64,000 nucleotides of DNA from Ruegeria halocynthiae (GCF_000743705.1 NZ_JQEZ01000001.1:736070-800069), one strand, 5' to 3'. Shown: positions 28,637 to 38,082, counted from the stretch's first letter. Notes: a model not told the origin generated them from the letters alone. Translations and numbers: made by a program.

Positions 28637-29061
28637 CGCCGTTCACTTTCACCCGCCAGAACAGGTCACCACGAGCTGTTGCAATACTGATCTGCGTCTA
28701 CGCGGCGCTGATTGCCCTGGTGGTTCTGTTTGACGCGGCGTGGTGGCTGGCCGGTTTGCTGTCGCTTTCAACACTGCCCGCGTTGTGGGATATCGCGCGG
28801 GACACGCAGGCCGGGCTGCATCTGGACCAAGACAAGCTGAGTTGGTTCACGGGGCACCGCACAGCCGAGATCGCCCTTTCCGATATCGACCACGTCCGGT
28901 TCGATACCCGCTGGGATTTTTCAGTGCGTGTTTCGCTGGTTTTGGCGTCGGGCAGGCGGATACGGCTGCCTGATGAATCAGCCCCACCGCACATGGAATT
29001 CGAGCCTATTTTGCAGCAAGCCGGTATGCGGGTAGAGCGGCATCATTTCACCGCTTTTTGA
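28633..29061 (+). CDS. Small membrane protein, function unknown
   Basis: Product of 142 aa. Two adjacent hydrophobic helices (about 15-60) are followed by a soluble C-terminal part with a PH-like pattern of short beta strands (IALSDIDHVRFDTRW, VSLVLASGRRIRLP). It starts inside the pepN stop codon (ATGA). I do not recognise a family with confidence. Tight coupling suggests co-expression with pepN, not a shared mechanism. Confidence 0.65.
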   Translation: MTPFTFTRQNRSPRAVAILICVYAALIALVVLFDAAWWLAGLLSLSTLPALWDIARDTQAGLHLDQDKLSWFTGHRTAEIALSDIDHVRFDTRWDFSVRVSLVLASGRRIRLPDESAPPHMEFEPILQQAGMRVERHHFTAF

Positions 29062-29193
29062 AACAATATCGCCTAAATTTACCAATTGACCACTCCTGAC
29101 ATCCAGTTCAACGCATAAGCCTTGAATTTGAGACGAATTCCAGCCAATGTACCAAGCTAGTTTGCCAGTGTTTCAACGGTTCCGAGTTTTACC

Positions 29194-30453
29194 ATGTTTC
29201 GGTTTTTCAGGGCACATGCCGCCCACCCCTCATCTTTGTCACTCCATTCAACGCCCGAAATGCGCACTGTGGACTCCTCGGGTGCGTCTGCGCTGCCGGA
29301 TCAGGGGACGCTGAATATCCCACTTGCCGATGCACGAGCCGAAGATTTGGTTAACCATGAAACCATTGCGCATGGCCGATACCTGGCAAGGCAAGACAAA
29401 TGGGCCGAGCTGTCGCAACAATTGCGCAAGGCAGACGACGCGCGTGCAACTTCGCCCGACGGCACCCCCATTGCGGATCTACTGGCATTTGGCGCGCGCT
29501 CGGATGTGGTTCAGGCGGTTGAGCACGCCTTGTCCGATGGCAAAGCGTTGTCCGAATATGATTTGCTGGGTGGAATTTCCGAGCTTGAAGACGAAATGCA
29601 TGCACACGACAACGAACCGATGATCGCTTTGGTGGTCGCTCTGGCGCATATTGACCTGGCCTGGGCGTGGCGCGGCACGGCAACAGACGCAACGCTGCCC
29701 CCCTTACATCGGTCCCGGTGCGCGGCCCATTTCGACCGGGCGGCAACAATCCTGCCAATTTGCCGTGCGGCTGCACCACAAAGCGCTTTGGTTGCCGCAG
29801 CGGGCTGTGCCCTGTTGGCAGGTCAGCGCAAAACGAACCTTCGCGTGGCAGATGAATACGAACGCCTGATCACGCTGGACCCGCACAATCAACGGCATAT
29901 GCGCGCGATGGGAACCCACCTGTTGCCGCGCTGGTTCGGCAGCTATGAAGAGCTTGAAGTTCAGGCCCTGCGCACGGCGGCCCGCACTCACGACATATGG
30001 GGCGCTGGCGGTTATACCTGGGTGCAGTTCGACGCCATCACACTGGACCCAGAGGCCTGCGCCAGACTGGATGTTGAATACTTCCTGGAAGGCTTGCGCG
30101 ATATCCTGCACCGCCGCCCGGACCAGCAAACGGTCAACATGCTGTCGGCCTATTGCGCGACCACAATCCAAAGCCACGCTGGACAGAACGAACAGGCCGA
30201 TCAGGTGCGCGTCCAGATTCACGAGGCCGCCAACTGGCTGATCCGCGATCACCTGACGGAACTGCACCCACTGATCTGGGCCCATGCCGCCAACGGGTTC
30301 AACAACAGCGTTCGCATCAACTCGGCCGAGCGGTTCGCGGCCCGAGGCCACCGCCACGCCTTGCGGGCGATCGGTGATCTGTTCCGTGATGAGCTGGGCA
30401 GCGGCAAGGATGTGACGTTCACCCCCTCGGGTTTGCGCCTGTCCTCGCACTGA
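29194..30453 (+). CDS. Hypothetical protein with alpha-helical repeat character
   Basis: Product of 419 aa, unrecognised. It is soluble, rich in Ala and helices, with no signal peptide or clear catalytic motif. Segments such as QSALVAAAGCALLAGQ and DEYERLITLDPHNQRHMRAMGTHLL look like TPR/Sel1-type helical pairs. The ATG at 29194 has no good ribosome binding site; ATG codons further in (for example at MRTVDSSG) are alternatives. It stands alone, with 132 bp of non-coding DNA before it in which I see nothing specific. Codon use matches its neighbours, which argues for a real gene. Confidence 0.6.
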   Translation: MFRFFRAHAAHPSSLSLHSTPEMRTVDSSGASALPDQGTLNIPLADARAEDLVNHETIAHGRYLARQDKWAELSQQLRKADDARATSPDGTPIADLLAFGARSDVVQAVEHALSDGKALSEYDLLGGISELEDEMHAHDNEPMIALVVALAHIDLAWAWRGTATDATLPPLHRSRCAAHFDRAATILPICRAAAPQSALVAAAGCALLAGQRKTNLRVADEYERLITLDPHNQRHMRAMGTHLLPRWFGSYEELEVQALRTAARTHDIWGAGGYTWVQFDAITLDPEACARLDVEYFLEGLRDILHRRPDQQTVNMLSAYCATTIQSHAGQNEQADQVRVQIHEAANWLIRDHLTELHPLIWAHAANGFNNSVRINSAERFAARGHRHALRAIGDLFRDELGSGKDVTFTPSGLRLSSH

Positions 30454-30523
30454 TTCCCCCTTGCCCCTAGGCCCCGCCGGGCCTAATACGCAGGTTTAGA
30501 CTTCTGCGGAAATGAGGCGCGCC

Positions 30524-32035
30524 ATGCTCGACCTGACATACGAAATGCCCACACCCAAAACCATTGCCGGGGCCAAGCACGATTGGGAACTGGTGATCGG
30601 GATGGAGGTGCATGCGCAGGTCTCATCCAATGCCAAGCTGTTCTCGGGCGCGTCGACCCAATTCGGGGCCGAGCCGAACTCGAACGTGGCGTTTGTGGAC
30701 GCGGCGATGCCCGGTATGCTGCCGGTCATCAACGAATATTGCGTGGAACAGGCCGTGCGCACCGGGCTGGGCCTGAAGGCGGACATCAACCTGAAATCGG
30801 CGTTTGACCGCAAGAACTATTTCTACCCCGACCTGCCACAGGGCTATCAGATTTCCCAGCTGTACCACCCCATCGTGGGCGAAGGCGAAGTGCTTGTGGA
30901 AATGGGCGATGGCACCGCGCGGATCGTGCGGATCGAACGTATCCATATGGAGCAGGACGCAGGCAAATCGATCCACGACATGGACCCGCATATGTCCTTT
31001 GTCGACCTGAACCGGACCGGCGTCTGCCTGATGGAGATTGTCAGTCGCCCCGACATTCGTGGCCCCGAAGAGGCCGCCGCCTATATCGCCAAAATGCGCC
31101 AGATCCTGCGTTATCTGGGCACTTGCGATGGCAACATGCAGAACGGCAACCTGCGGGCGGACGTGAACGTGTCGATCTGTTTGCCGGGCGCTTATGAGAA
31201 ATATCAGGAAACGCAGGATTTCTCGCATCTGGGCACCCGCTGCGAGATCAAGAACATGAACTCGATGCGCTTTATCCAGCAAGCGATTGAGGTCGAAGCC
31301 CGCCGTCAGATCGCCATCGTCGAAGGTGGTGGCACGGTCGATCAGGAAACCCGCCTGTATGACCCGGACAAAGGTGAGACGCGGTCGATGCGGTCCAAGG
31401 AAGAGGCACATGATTACCGCTATTTCCCCGACCCCGACCTGCTGCCGTTGGAAATCGAACAGGCGTGGGTAGATGACATCGCCGCCAATCTGCCGGAACT
31501 GCCGGACGACAAAAAGGCGCGGTTTATCACCGAGTTTAGCCTGACTGATTACGATGCCTCGGTTCTGACCGCCGAGGTGGAATCGGCCGCCTATTTCGAA
31601 GAGGTCGCCCAGGGCCGCAACGGCAAGCTGGCCGCGAACTGGGTCATCAACGAACTGTTCGGTCGCCTGAAGAAAGAAGACCACGGCATCACCGACTCGC
31701 CGGTTTCGCCCGCGCAGTTGGGTGGGATCATCGACCTGATCGCCTCGGACGCCATCTCGGGCAAAATCGCCAAGGATCTGTTCGAGATTGTCTATACCGA
31801 AGGCGGCGATCCGGCGCAGATCGTCGAAGACCGCGGCATGAAGCAGGTGACCGACACCGGCGCGATCGAGACCGCGCTAGACGAGATCATCGCCGCCAAC
31901 CCGGCGCAGGTCGAAAAGGCGCAGGTGAACCCGAAACTGGCTGGTTGGTTTGTTGGTCAGGTGATGAAGGCCACCGGCGGAAAGGCCAACCCCAAGGCGG
32001 TGAACGAACTGGTCAGCAAAAAGCTGGGCTCGTAA
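30524..32035 (+). CDS. gatB: Aspartyl/glutamyl-tRNA(Asn/Gln) amidotransferase subunit B
   Basis: Product of 503 aa. [31 protein letters not shown] and NLRADVNVS are invariant GatB stretches, and the C-terminal YqeY-like tail closes with [11 protein letters not shown]. With GatA and GatC it amidates mischarged Glu-tRNA(Gln) or Asp-tRNA(Asn); gatA and gatC are not adjacent. I choose ATG 30524 because GAGGCGCGCC immediately precedes it; the ATG 12 bp upstream lies before that site. A T-rich terminator follows at 32058-32096. Confidence 0.97.
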   Translation: MLDLTYEMPTPKTIAGAKHDWELVIGMEVHAQVSSNAKLFSGASTQFGAEPNSNVAFVDAAMPGMLPVINEYCVEQAVRTGLGLKADINLKSAFDRKNYFYPDLPQGYQISQLYHPIVGEGEVLVEMGDGTARIVRIERIHMEQDAGKSIHDMDPHMSFVDLNRTGVCLMEIVSRPDIRGPEEAAAYIAKMRQILRYLGTCDGNMQNGNLRADVNVSICLPGAYEKYQETQDFSHLGTRCEIKNMNSMRFIQQAIEVEARRQIAIVEGGGTVDQETRLYDPDKGETRSMRSKEEAHDYRYFPDPDLLPLEIEQAWVDDIAANLPELPDDKKARFITEFSLTDYDASVLTAEVESAAYFEEVAQGRNGKLAANWVINELFGRLKKEDHGITDSPVSPAQLGGIIDLIASDAISGKIAKDLFEIVYTEGGDPAQIVEDRGMKQVTDTGAIETALDEIIAANPAQVEKAQVNPKLAGWFVGQVMKATGGKANPKAVNELVSKKLGS

Positions 32036-32057
32036 CCCTTTCGAGGTATCGAATGGT

Positions 32058-32096
32058 AGCGGCGGGGTTTGCGCAAAACTCTGCCGCTTTTCTTTT
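32058..32096 (+). terminator. Rho-independent terminator of gatB
   Basis: AGCGGC (32058-32063) pairs with GCCGCT (32083-32088), with an inner GGGTTT/AAACTC stem allowing one wobble. It is followed by TTTTCTTTT, 23 bp after the gatB stop. Confidence 0.8.
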
Positions 32097-32222
32097 GCGT
32101 CATGCCCACCCCACGCCGGGTTCGCGCATCAGGTGCAGCGGAATTTGACCGATACGCGATGACCACTTTCCCAAAACCTACAACATGTTAGATTGCCCGG
32201 AACCGGCAACCAGGAAGATTTG

Positions 32223-32630
32223 ATGCAGCGCTACGAATACAAAGTCGTCCCCGCCCCGCAAAAAGGCACCAAGGCCAAAGGTGTGAAAACCGCCGAAGGC
32301 CGATTTGCCGCAACAGTTGAACAATTGTTGAACCAGATGGGTGCGGACGGCTGGGAATACCAGCGCGCCGAACTTCTGCCCAGCGAGGAACGCGCTGGCC
32401 TGACAAGTTCGACCACGAACTGGCGCAATGTGCTGGTGTTTCGCCGCTCAGTCGACGCGGTTGCCGTGGATCAAAGCTTCGAAAAACCCGCTGAAAACAC
32501 CGCACAAGCGCAACCCATACCGGGGCCAGAAGCGGTAAAAGCACCTGAACCAATTGCCGAAGAGGCCAAAGAGCCGCCACTGTCGTTGAAAGGCGCAGAG
32601 GACGATAGTGATCAGCCCGAGAAGTCTTAG
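32223..32630 (+). CDS. DUF4177 domain-containing protein
   Basis: Product of 135 aa. The first 75 residues (RYEYKVVPAP..., GRFAATVEQLLNQMGADGWEYQRAELLP, WRNVLVFRR) have the DUF4177 pattern. The last 60 are a disordered Pro/Glu/Ala-rich acidic tail. Role unknown. The ATG at 32223 follows AGGAAGATTTG; a TTG ten codons earlier is less likely. Confidence 0.72.
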   Translation: MQRYEYKVVPAPQKGTKAKGVKTAEGRFAATVEQLLNQMGADGWEYQRAELLPSEERAGLTSSTTNWRNVLVFRRSVDAVAVDQSFEKPAENTAQAQPIPGPEAVKAPEPIAEEAKEPPLSLKGAEDDSDQPEKS

Positions 32631-32690
32631 GCCCGCACATCCCTTCAACGCCGATTTTCCAGTCCTGCGAACAATGGGCCTGACCCCGCT

Positions 32691-33197
32691 ATGACATTGC
32701 GCCAAGCAGATGAGGCTGATGCCCCCAGCATTGCCGCGATTTCGATTGAGGTATGGATCGGCACCTATCTCAAACGCGGTGTAAATGCTGTTTTCGCTGA
32801 ATATGCCCTGCGCGAGTTTACATCTGCCAAGATTGCGGGCCTGATATCCGATCCTGCGCAGTTCATGTTGGTTTCGGAAAACGATGAGGGGATAGATGGG
32901 TTCATCCGGTTGTCGTCAGCAAGCAAAGCGCCCGTGCGCGGGTGTTCGGACACCGAAATCTCAACCTTCTATGTTCAACCGCGCCATCACGGGAAAGGGA
33001 TCGGCAAACGCCTGCTGAATGCAGCGCTTCAGCAGTGCCGAGACAGGGGCGTCACGTCTGTCTGGCTGGCCACCAATGCCGAGAATGATCCGGCAATCGC
33101 GTTCTATTTGAAGCAGGGTTTCCAACATGTTGGCGAAACTCATTTCCGCCTGAATGACGGCAGATATCTGAACAACGTTTATGCCCGACGTGTTTAG
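32691..33197 (+). CDS. GNAT family N-acetyltransferase
   Basis: Product of 168 aa. The acetyl-CoA loop HHGKGIGKRLLNAAL (motif A) follows the strand ISTFYVQP, and motif B is visible as NDPAIAFYLKQGFQHVGE. It begins MTLRQADEADAPSIAAI, typical for the fold. Substrate cannot be deduced; small molecules, ribosomal proteins or antibiotics are all possible in the family. Confidence 0.88.
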   Translation: MTLRQADEADAPSIAAISIEVWIGTYLKRGVNAVFAEYALREFTSAKIAGLISDPAQFMLVSENDEGIDGFIRLSSASKAPVRGCSDTEISTFYVQPRHHGKGIGKRLLNAALQQCRDRGVTSVWLATNAENDPAIAFYLKQGFQHVGETHFRLNDGRYLNNVYARRV

Positions 33198-33236
33198 GGG
33201 ACCGGCAGCTAAGTTTCTCTGCCAGAACCTGCGCCC

Positions 33237-33491
33237 TTACTCTGCGATATCAAGCGCCAGCGCGTGAATGCGCGGCACGATGTCGCCCAGCGCCTTGTGG
33301 ACCGCGCGGTGGCGGGCAACGCGGGACTGGCCCTGAAACGCAACAGCGCGGATGCGGACGTTAAAATGGCTCTCGCCCCCCTCTTGAAAGCCTGCGTGGC
33401 CACGGTGGCTTTCGCTGTCGTCGACCACCTCAAGTTCACGCGGATCAAAGGCGGCCTGCAGACAGGCATGGATTTCATCGGTCACGTTCAT
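33237..33491 (-). CDS. BolA family protein
   Basis: Product of 84 aa. DDSESHRGHAGFQEGGESHFNVRI and SRVARHRAVHKAL are the BolA core, including the histidines used for iron-sulfur coordination with monothiol glutaredoxin partners. It is divergent from the J-domain gene. The ATG at 33491 is chosen over a TTG six codons earlier; both have weak ribosome binding sites. It probably works in iron-sulfur handling or stress morphology, by family inference. Confidence 0.88.
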   Translation of the reverse strand: MNVTDEIHACLQAAFDPRELEVVDDSESHRGHAGFQEGGESHFNVRIRAVAFQGQSRVARHRAVHKALGDIVPRIHALALDIAE

Positions 33492-33599
33492 TTTTTCGCT
33501 CAGCGGCAAATTATTTGCCGCCCCCCCTCTTCTACTTTTGGCTGCTTAGACTAAACTGCTGCCTCCGAGTCGAAAAGATGCGTTCGTAAGGATCACAGC

Positions 33600-34223
33600 A
33601 TGACGAAATCAGACCCCTTTGGATTCGATATGTCCGTATCCAATGCCAAGAAGAAAAACCCGCGCGGACGACGGGGGATGTCGGGCGCTTCCGAGACATC
33701 GACCCGGATCTGTGATCACGAGGGGTGCGAAGAGGCGGGCAAGTTCCGCGCACCCAAGGCCCCCGATGTGCTGGATGACTTTTTCTGGTTCTGTCAGCAG
33801 CATGTTCGTGAATACAACAACACCTGGAATTTCTTCGACGGCACCACCGAGGCCGAACTGAACGCGCAGCGATCCAAGGACAAAGTGTGGGAGCGCGAGA
33901 CCAAACCCATGGGCGACCCCGAGGCCCGTGCCTGGGCCCGACTTGGCATCGAAGACCCGCATCAGGTTCTGGGCGAGAACGCGACCAAGAACCCGGGCCG
34001 CGCCAATTCAGGCGGCCGCCGCCTGCCGCCCACCGAACGCCGCGCCGTCGAGATCCTGGAGGCGCAGGACAGCTGGTCCAAGGCCGAGATACGCAAGGCT
34101 TACAAGAAGCTGATCAAAGTTTTGCACCCGGACATGAACGGCGGCGACCGCAGCCAGGAAGAACAGCTGCAAGAGGTCGTCTGGGCCTGGGATCAGATCA
34201 AGGACAGCCGCAGTTTCAAATAG
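33600..34223 (+). CDS. J-domain protein with an N-terminal Cys/His cluster
   Basis: Product of 207 aa. A C-terminal J domain (about 155-207) contains YKKLIKVLHPDMNGG with the diagnostic HPD at 176-178, so it should stimulate DnaK ATPase. Upstream, C38-x-H40-x2-C43 and C65-x2-H68 form a possible zinc site not found in classical DnaJ. No G/F region or DnaJ zinc finger is present. It is divergent from bolA. The ATG is the first codon after a 108-bp gap. A strong hairpin at 34259-34286 follows. Confidence 0.85.
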   Translation: MTKSDPFGFDMSVSNAKKKNPRGRRGMSGASETSTRICDHEGCEEAGKFRAPKAPDVLDDFFWFCQQHVREYNNTWNFFDGTTEAELNAQRSKDKVWERETKPMGDPEARAWARLGIEDPHQVLGENATKNPGRANSGGRRLPPTERRAVEILEAQDSWSKAEIRKAYKKLIKVLHPDMNGGDRSQEEQLQEVVWAWDQIKDSRSFK

Positions 34224-34258
34224 GGTTGGCTGTTTCATCAGACGAGATTTTGTTTGCT

Positions 34259-34286
34259 CCCGGCAGTGGATTGCCACGCTGCCGGG
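34259..34286 (+). terminator. Hairpin downstream of the J-domain gene
   Basis: CCCGGCAG/CTGCCGGG arms (34259-34266, 34279-34286) enclose an inner TGG-ATTG-CCA stem. It lies 35 bp beyond the stop. There is no T tract, so it is probably a terminator aided by other factors or a 3'-end stabiliser. Confidence 0.55.
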
Positions 34287-34462
34287 ACGCCAGCCTGCCC
34301 TTTGAACAAAGGTCAGCGGGGCTGTATCACGGGTAAGATGTTTTCGCGTATCAGCGATCTGGCGTCAGCCGCTGTAAAAGAATTGTGAACTCGGCCTGAT
34401 CTGACAAGAATTGATTTGGCATCTGTCGTCCTGCGAAGTTCAATGTGCGCAGGAGGACCACC

Positions 34463-34678
34463 ATGCAAAACCCCGAAAGTTTCGAAAAGTTCTATTTTGC
34501 CAAGGTTGGCATGGGCGAAGCATGTGGCTGCGCCGAACGGGTTATCGATGTGTTCGAATTCAACCGCAAAGGCGGCGCGCAATCAAAACAGGCGCTGAAA
34601 CAGGATCGGCGTAAAAGACGTTCCTTTCGGTCCTGGGCCGTCAAATATGGTCTGCTCAGCCGCAAGCGCCAGGCATGA
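34463..34678 (+). CDS. Small basic protein, function unknown
   Basis: Product of 71 aa, very basic in its second half (KQALKQDRRKRRSFRSW), with C22 and C24 in GEACGCAE. A strong GGAGGACCACC ribosome binding site supports translation from the ATG at 34463. No membrane segment or known domain is seen. The charge suggests nucleic-acid or ribosome contact, which is inference only. It is flanked by non-coding stretches of 239 and 340 bp and is probably a single-gene unit. Confidence 0.55.
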   Translation: MQNPESFEKFYFAKVGMGEACGCAERVIDVFEFNRKGGAQSKQALKQDRRKRRSFRSWAVKYGLLSRKRQA

Positions 34679-34727
34679 CGCGTCAGCTTGCCATCACCCC
34701 AAGTTTGTCCACCTGATTGACGGCCGC

Positions 34728-34755
34728 TGCAAACCGTAGGTTTTTGAGGTTTGCA
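34728..34755. repeat. Inverted repeat upstream of cobS (first)
   Basis: TGCAAACC (34728-34735) and GGTTTGCA (34748-34755) are perfect complements across 12 bases. It lies 50 bp after the small basic gene and could be its terminator or part of a control element for cobST. Confidence 0.5.
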
Positions 34756-34804
34756 TGTGTCGAAATCCGCGATCATTCTGCTGCCCCCGGCTGCCAACAC
34801 GGCC

Positions 34805-34825
34805 ATGGTACCGCTTTGGTACCAT
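34805..34825. promoter_or_regulatory. Inverted repeat upstream of cobS (second)
   Basis: ATGGTACC-GCTTT-GGTACCAT is a perfect 8-bp inverted repeat with a 5-base centre, in a 340-bp non-coding stretch (34679-35018) that holds no other gene. It resembles an operator more than a terminator because no T run follows. I see no cobalamin riboswitch (B12 box) in this region. Confidence 0.45.
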
Positions 34826-35018
34826 TAGATTAACTCGAAGTGCTCCAAAGCACAGCGGCCGTCAGTCGGCCATCCCTTCCATTTTCATAAGGCCAGTTTC
34901 AAAGAAACTTCCTGTCACCTTTTAACCCGCGCGGCTTTCCCTTGCCCTTGCCCGCAATATGTTGCACCACACACGGGTTCATACCCGGCGAACGGGGCAA
35001 AGGATAAGGACAGGGCAC

Positions 35019-36005
35019 ATGGCTGACGGATTGATCGATATCAACGCAAAACCCACCGAAGAGATCTCGATCCGGGAGGTGTTTGGCATTGACAGCGACA
35101 TGGCGGTCAAAGGTTTTGCCGAGCGCAGCGACCGTGTGCCTGCCATTGACCCGACCTACAAGTTCGATCCCGAAACAACGCTGGCAATTCTGGCGGGCTT
35201 TACCCACAATCGCCGCGTAATGATCCAAGGCTATCACGGCACCGGCAAATCGACCCACATCGAACAGGTTGCCGCCCGCCTGAACTGGCCCGCCGTGCGT
35301 GTAAACCTGGATAGCCACATCAGCCGGATCGACCTGATCGGCAAAGACGCGATCAAGCTGCGCGACGGTAAGCAGGTCACCGAGTTTCACGAGGGCATCC
35401 TGCCCTGGGCCCTGCGCAACCCCGTTGCCATCGTGTTCGATGAATACGACGCAGGCCGCGCCGATGTGATGTTTGTGATCCAGCGCGTGCTGGAACATGA
35501 CGGCAAGTTGACCTTGCTGGACCAGAACGAGATCATCACGCCAAACCCAAACTTCCGCCTGTTCGCCACCGCCAACACCGTGGGTCTGGGCGATACCACC
35601 GGCCTGTATCATGGCACGCAGCAGATCAACCAGGCGCAGATGGATCGGTGGTCGCTGGTCTCGACCCTGAATTACCTGAGCCACGATGCCGAGACGATGA
35701 TCGTCCTGTCGAAAGCGCCGCATTACAACACAGCCGAAGGCCGCAAGACCGTCAGCCAGATGGTCACCGTTGCCGACCTGACCCGAACCGCCTTCATGAA
35801 TGGCGACCTGTCCACGGTGATGAGCCCGCGAACGGTGATCAACTGGGCGCAAAACGTCGAGATTTTCCGCGACGTCGGCTATGCCTTCCGCCTGTCTTTC
35901 CTGAACAAATGTGACGAGCTGGAGCGCCAGACTGTTGCCGAGTTCTATCAGCGCTGCTTTGATGAGGAACTGCCCGAAAGCGCCGCAAGCGTGAGTTTGG
36001 GGTAA
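35019..36005 (+). CDS. cobS: Cobaltochelatase subunit CobS
   Basis: Product of 328 aa, an AAA+ ATPase of the MoxR-like/CobS type. Walker A is GYHGTGKST (71-79) and Walker B is IVFDEYD (138-144). [30 protein letters not shown] is characteristic of CobS. With CobT and CobN it inserts cobalt into hydrogenobyrinic acid a,c-diamide in aerobic B12 synthesis. AAGGACAGGGCAC precedes the ATG at 35019. cobT follows after 127 bp containing a dispersed repeat. cobN is not in the window. Confidence 0.96.
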   Translation: MADGLIDINAKPTEEISIREVFGIDSDMAVKGFAERSDRVPAIDPTYKFDPETTLAILAGFTHNRRVMIQGYHGTGKSTHIEQVAARLNWPAVRVNLDSHISRIDLIGKDAIKLRDGKQVTEFHEGILPWALRNPVAIVFDEYDAGRADVMFVIQRVLEHDGKLTLLDQNEIITPNPNFRLFATANTVGLGDTTGLYHGTQQINQAQMDRWSLVSTLNYLSHDAETMIVLSKAPHYNTAEGRKTVSQMVTVADLTRTAFMNGDLSTVMSPRTVINWAQNVEIFRDVGYAFRLSFLNKCDELERQTVAEFYQRCFDEELPESAASVSLG

Positions 36006-36017
36006 ACCGTTACAGTA

Positions 36018-36060
36018 ATTGCGCCCTGACAGGGCGCAATGCCTCCGGCGGGGATATTTT
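36018..36060. repeat. Dispersed roseobacter-type repeat (copy 2) between cobS and cobT
   Basis: A perfect hairpin ATTGCGCCCT-GAC-AGGGCGCAAT (36018-36040) is followed by GCCTCCGGCGGGGATATTTT (36041-36060). The second part matches copy 3 at 38020-38040 at 17 of 21 positions and the reverse complement of 9521-9536. It may terminate or attenuate transcription between cobS and cobT. Confidence 0.7.
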
Positions 36061-36132
36061 AGGCCAGATGAAGGCAAATCCGGTTAGTCTGTAAAAACGG
36101 CGCTGTTCGCTTCGAAAAAGGTTCTGAGGGAT

Positions 36133-38010
36133 ATGGCACAGAAAAACGACAATCCTGCTGATCCGTTCAAGAAGGCTTTGGCCGAGGCCACCAAGGTTAT
36201 GGCCGACGATCCTGAGCTGAACGTCAGCTATACGGTTGATCCGTCGGGTATGACGGGCGAGTCGATGCGGCTGCCTCAGGTCAGTCGCCGTATGACGCGC
36301 GAAGAGGTTCTGTTGGCTCGTGGCACGGCGGATGCTTTGGCGCTGCAGCGCAGATATCATGACGAAGCGACCCATTCACGTTATGCGCCGCCGGGCGATA
36401 TGGCACGCGATCTGTATGAGGCGATGGAAGTTGCCCGCTGTGAGGCGATGGGCGCCCGCGACATGCCCGGAACGGCGTCGAATATCGACGTCAAGATCGG
36501 GCATGAAGCATTGCGGCGCGGCTATGACCAGTGCAAGCAGCCAGCGGATGCGCCTTTGTCCGTGGCCGCCGGTTATCTGATCCGGCATCTGGCGACAGGC
36601 CGGGATTTGCCGCCTGCGGCTGACAATATCATGAACCTGTGGCGCGGATTCATCGAAGAGCAGGCCGGCAGCGTACTGGAAAACCTCGACGAGGTGCTCT
36701 CGGATCAGGCCGAATTCGCCAAGTTCGCGCGGCAGATGATCAAGGATTTGGGATACGGCGACCAGCTGGGCGACGACCCCGATGAGCTGGACGACGAACA
36801 GGAAGATCAGGCCGAGGAAGACGCCGAGGAACAGCCCGATCCTGACAGCACCGGACAGGATGATCAGGACGAACAGGACGCGGATGCGACCCCTGAACAG
36901 ACACAGGAAGAACAGCAGGACCAATCTCAGGCCCAGGTCTCGATGGATGAGATGGCTGAGGACGAGATGGGTGATGAGGCCGAGATGCCCGAGGGCGAGG
37001 CCCCGATGGAGCCGCCTGCCCCGCCCGCCGCATCCGAGGCCGATCCTGATTACAAGGTTTATCTGAACACCCACGACGAAGAGATCGCCGCCGAAGATTT
37101 GGCGGAACCCGCCGAGCTGGAACGCCTGCGCGCCTATCTGGATCAGCAGCTTGAACCGCTTAAGGGCGCGGTCAGCCGCTTGGCCAACAAGTTGCAGCGC
37201 CGGTTGCAGGCGCAGCAGAACCGCAGTTGGGAGTTCGACCTTGAGGAAGGCATTCTGGATGCGGGCCGTCTGGCGCGCGTGGTGGCGAACCCGACCACAC
37301 CGCTGAGCTTTAAGGTCGAGAAGGATACCGAATTCCGCGACACCGTGGTGACGCTGCTTTTGGACAATTCGGGCTCGATGCGTGGGCGTCCGATTTCCAT
37401 TGCGGCCATTTGCGCCGATGTTCTGGCGCGGACGCTGGAGCGCTGCAATGTGAAGGTCGAGATTCTGGGTTTTACCACCCGGGCGTGGAAAGGCGGTCTG
37501 GCGCGTGAGGCGTGGCTGAACGATGGCCGCCCGCAGCAACCTGGGCGTCTGAACGATCTGCGCCATATCGTCTATAAAGGCGCTGATGCGCCGTGGCGAC
37601 GGGCGCGGCCCAATCTGGGGCTGATGATGAAAGAGGGCCTGCTGAAAGAAAACATCGACGGCGAGGCGTTGGAATGGGCGCATCGGCGGATGCTGGCACG
37701 GCGCGAGCAGCGCAAGATTCTGATGGTGATTTCCGATGGTGCGCCGGTGGATGATTCAACACTCAGCGTTAACCCCGCGAATTATCTGGAAAAACACCTG
37801 CGCGATGTGATTGCGATGGTCGAAAAGCGTAAGATTGTTGAATTGCTAGCCATTGGGATCGGTCATGACGTGACCCGATACTATGACCGCGCGGTAACCA
37901 TCACGGATGTCGAGCAGCTGGCGGGCGCAATGACCGAACAGCTTGCCGCGTTGTTTGACAGCGATCCACGCGCGCGGGCACGTGTGATGGGGATGAAGAA
38001 GGTCAGCTGA
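36133..38010 (+). CDS. cobT: Cobaltochelatase subunit CobT
   Basis: Product of 625 aa. The middle (about 218-310) is an extremely acidic Asp/Glu/Gln-rich low-complexity stretch. The C-terminal VWA domain holds the metal-ion-dependent adhesion site DNSGSMRG (411-418), followed by later motif residues around [10 protein letters not shown]. This matches CobT, the integrin-like partner of the CobS ring in aerobic cobalt insertion. GAGGGAT precedes the ATG. A third dispersed repeat lies 9 bp after the stop. Confidence 0.96.
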   Translation: MAQKNDNPADPFKKALAEATKVMADDPELNVSYTVDPSGMTGESMRLPQVSRRMTREEVLLARGTADALALQRRYHDEATHSRYAPPGDMARDLYEAMEVARCEAMGARDMPGTASNIDVKIGHEALRRGYDQCKQPADAPLSVAAGYLIRHLATGRDLPPAADNIMNLWRGFIEEQAGSVLENLDEVLSDQAEFAKFARQMIKDLGYGDQLGDDPDELDDEQEDQAEEDAEEQPDPDSTGQDDQDEQDADATPEQTQEEQQDQSQAQVSMDEMAEDEMGDEAEMPEGEAPMEPPAPPAASEADPDYKVYLNTHDEEIAAEDLAEPAELERLRAYLDQQLEPLKGAVSRLANKLQRRLQAQQNRSWEFDLEEGILDAGRLARVVANPTTPLSFKVEKDTEFRDTVVTLLLDNSGSMRGRPISIAAICADVLARTLERCNVKVEILGFTTRAWKGGLAREAWLNDGRPQQPGRLNDLRHIVYKGADAPWRRARPNLGLMMKEGLLKENIDGEALEWAHRRMLARREQRKILMVISDGAPVDDSTLSVNPANYLEKHLRDVIAMVEKRKIVELLAIGIGHDVTRYYDRAVTITDVEQLAGAMTEQLAALFDSDPRARARVMGMKKVS

Positions 38011-38019
38011 AGCTGGTCT

Positions 38020-38040
38020 TGCCTCTGGCAGGAGTATTTT
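38020..38040. repeat. Dispersed repeat (copy 3) downstream of cobT
   Basis: TGCCTCTGGCAGGAGTATTT plus a further T matches the 3' part of copy 2 (four substitutions in 21). It contains a mini-hairpin TGCC-TCT-GGCA but lacks the long GC stem seen in copies 1 and 2. Confidence 0.6.
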
Positions 38041-38082
38041 CCAAAAAGGTATGGGGCAAACCCCGCGTGCAAGAGGTATGAG

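Noticed and set aside
34679-35018. Possible cobalamin riboswitch before cobS
   Set aside because: I looked for a B12-box-like sequence and the long multi-branched fold and found only two simple inverted repeats.
36376-37683. A 435-codon minus-strand frame opposite cobT, hydrophobic in the middle
   Set aside because: The hydrophobic stretch is only the complement of the acidic cobT region (GAN codons read in reverse), not a true membrane protein.
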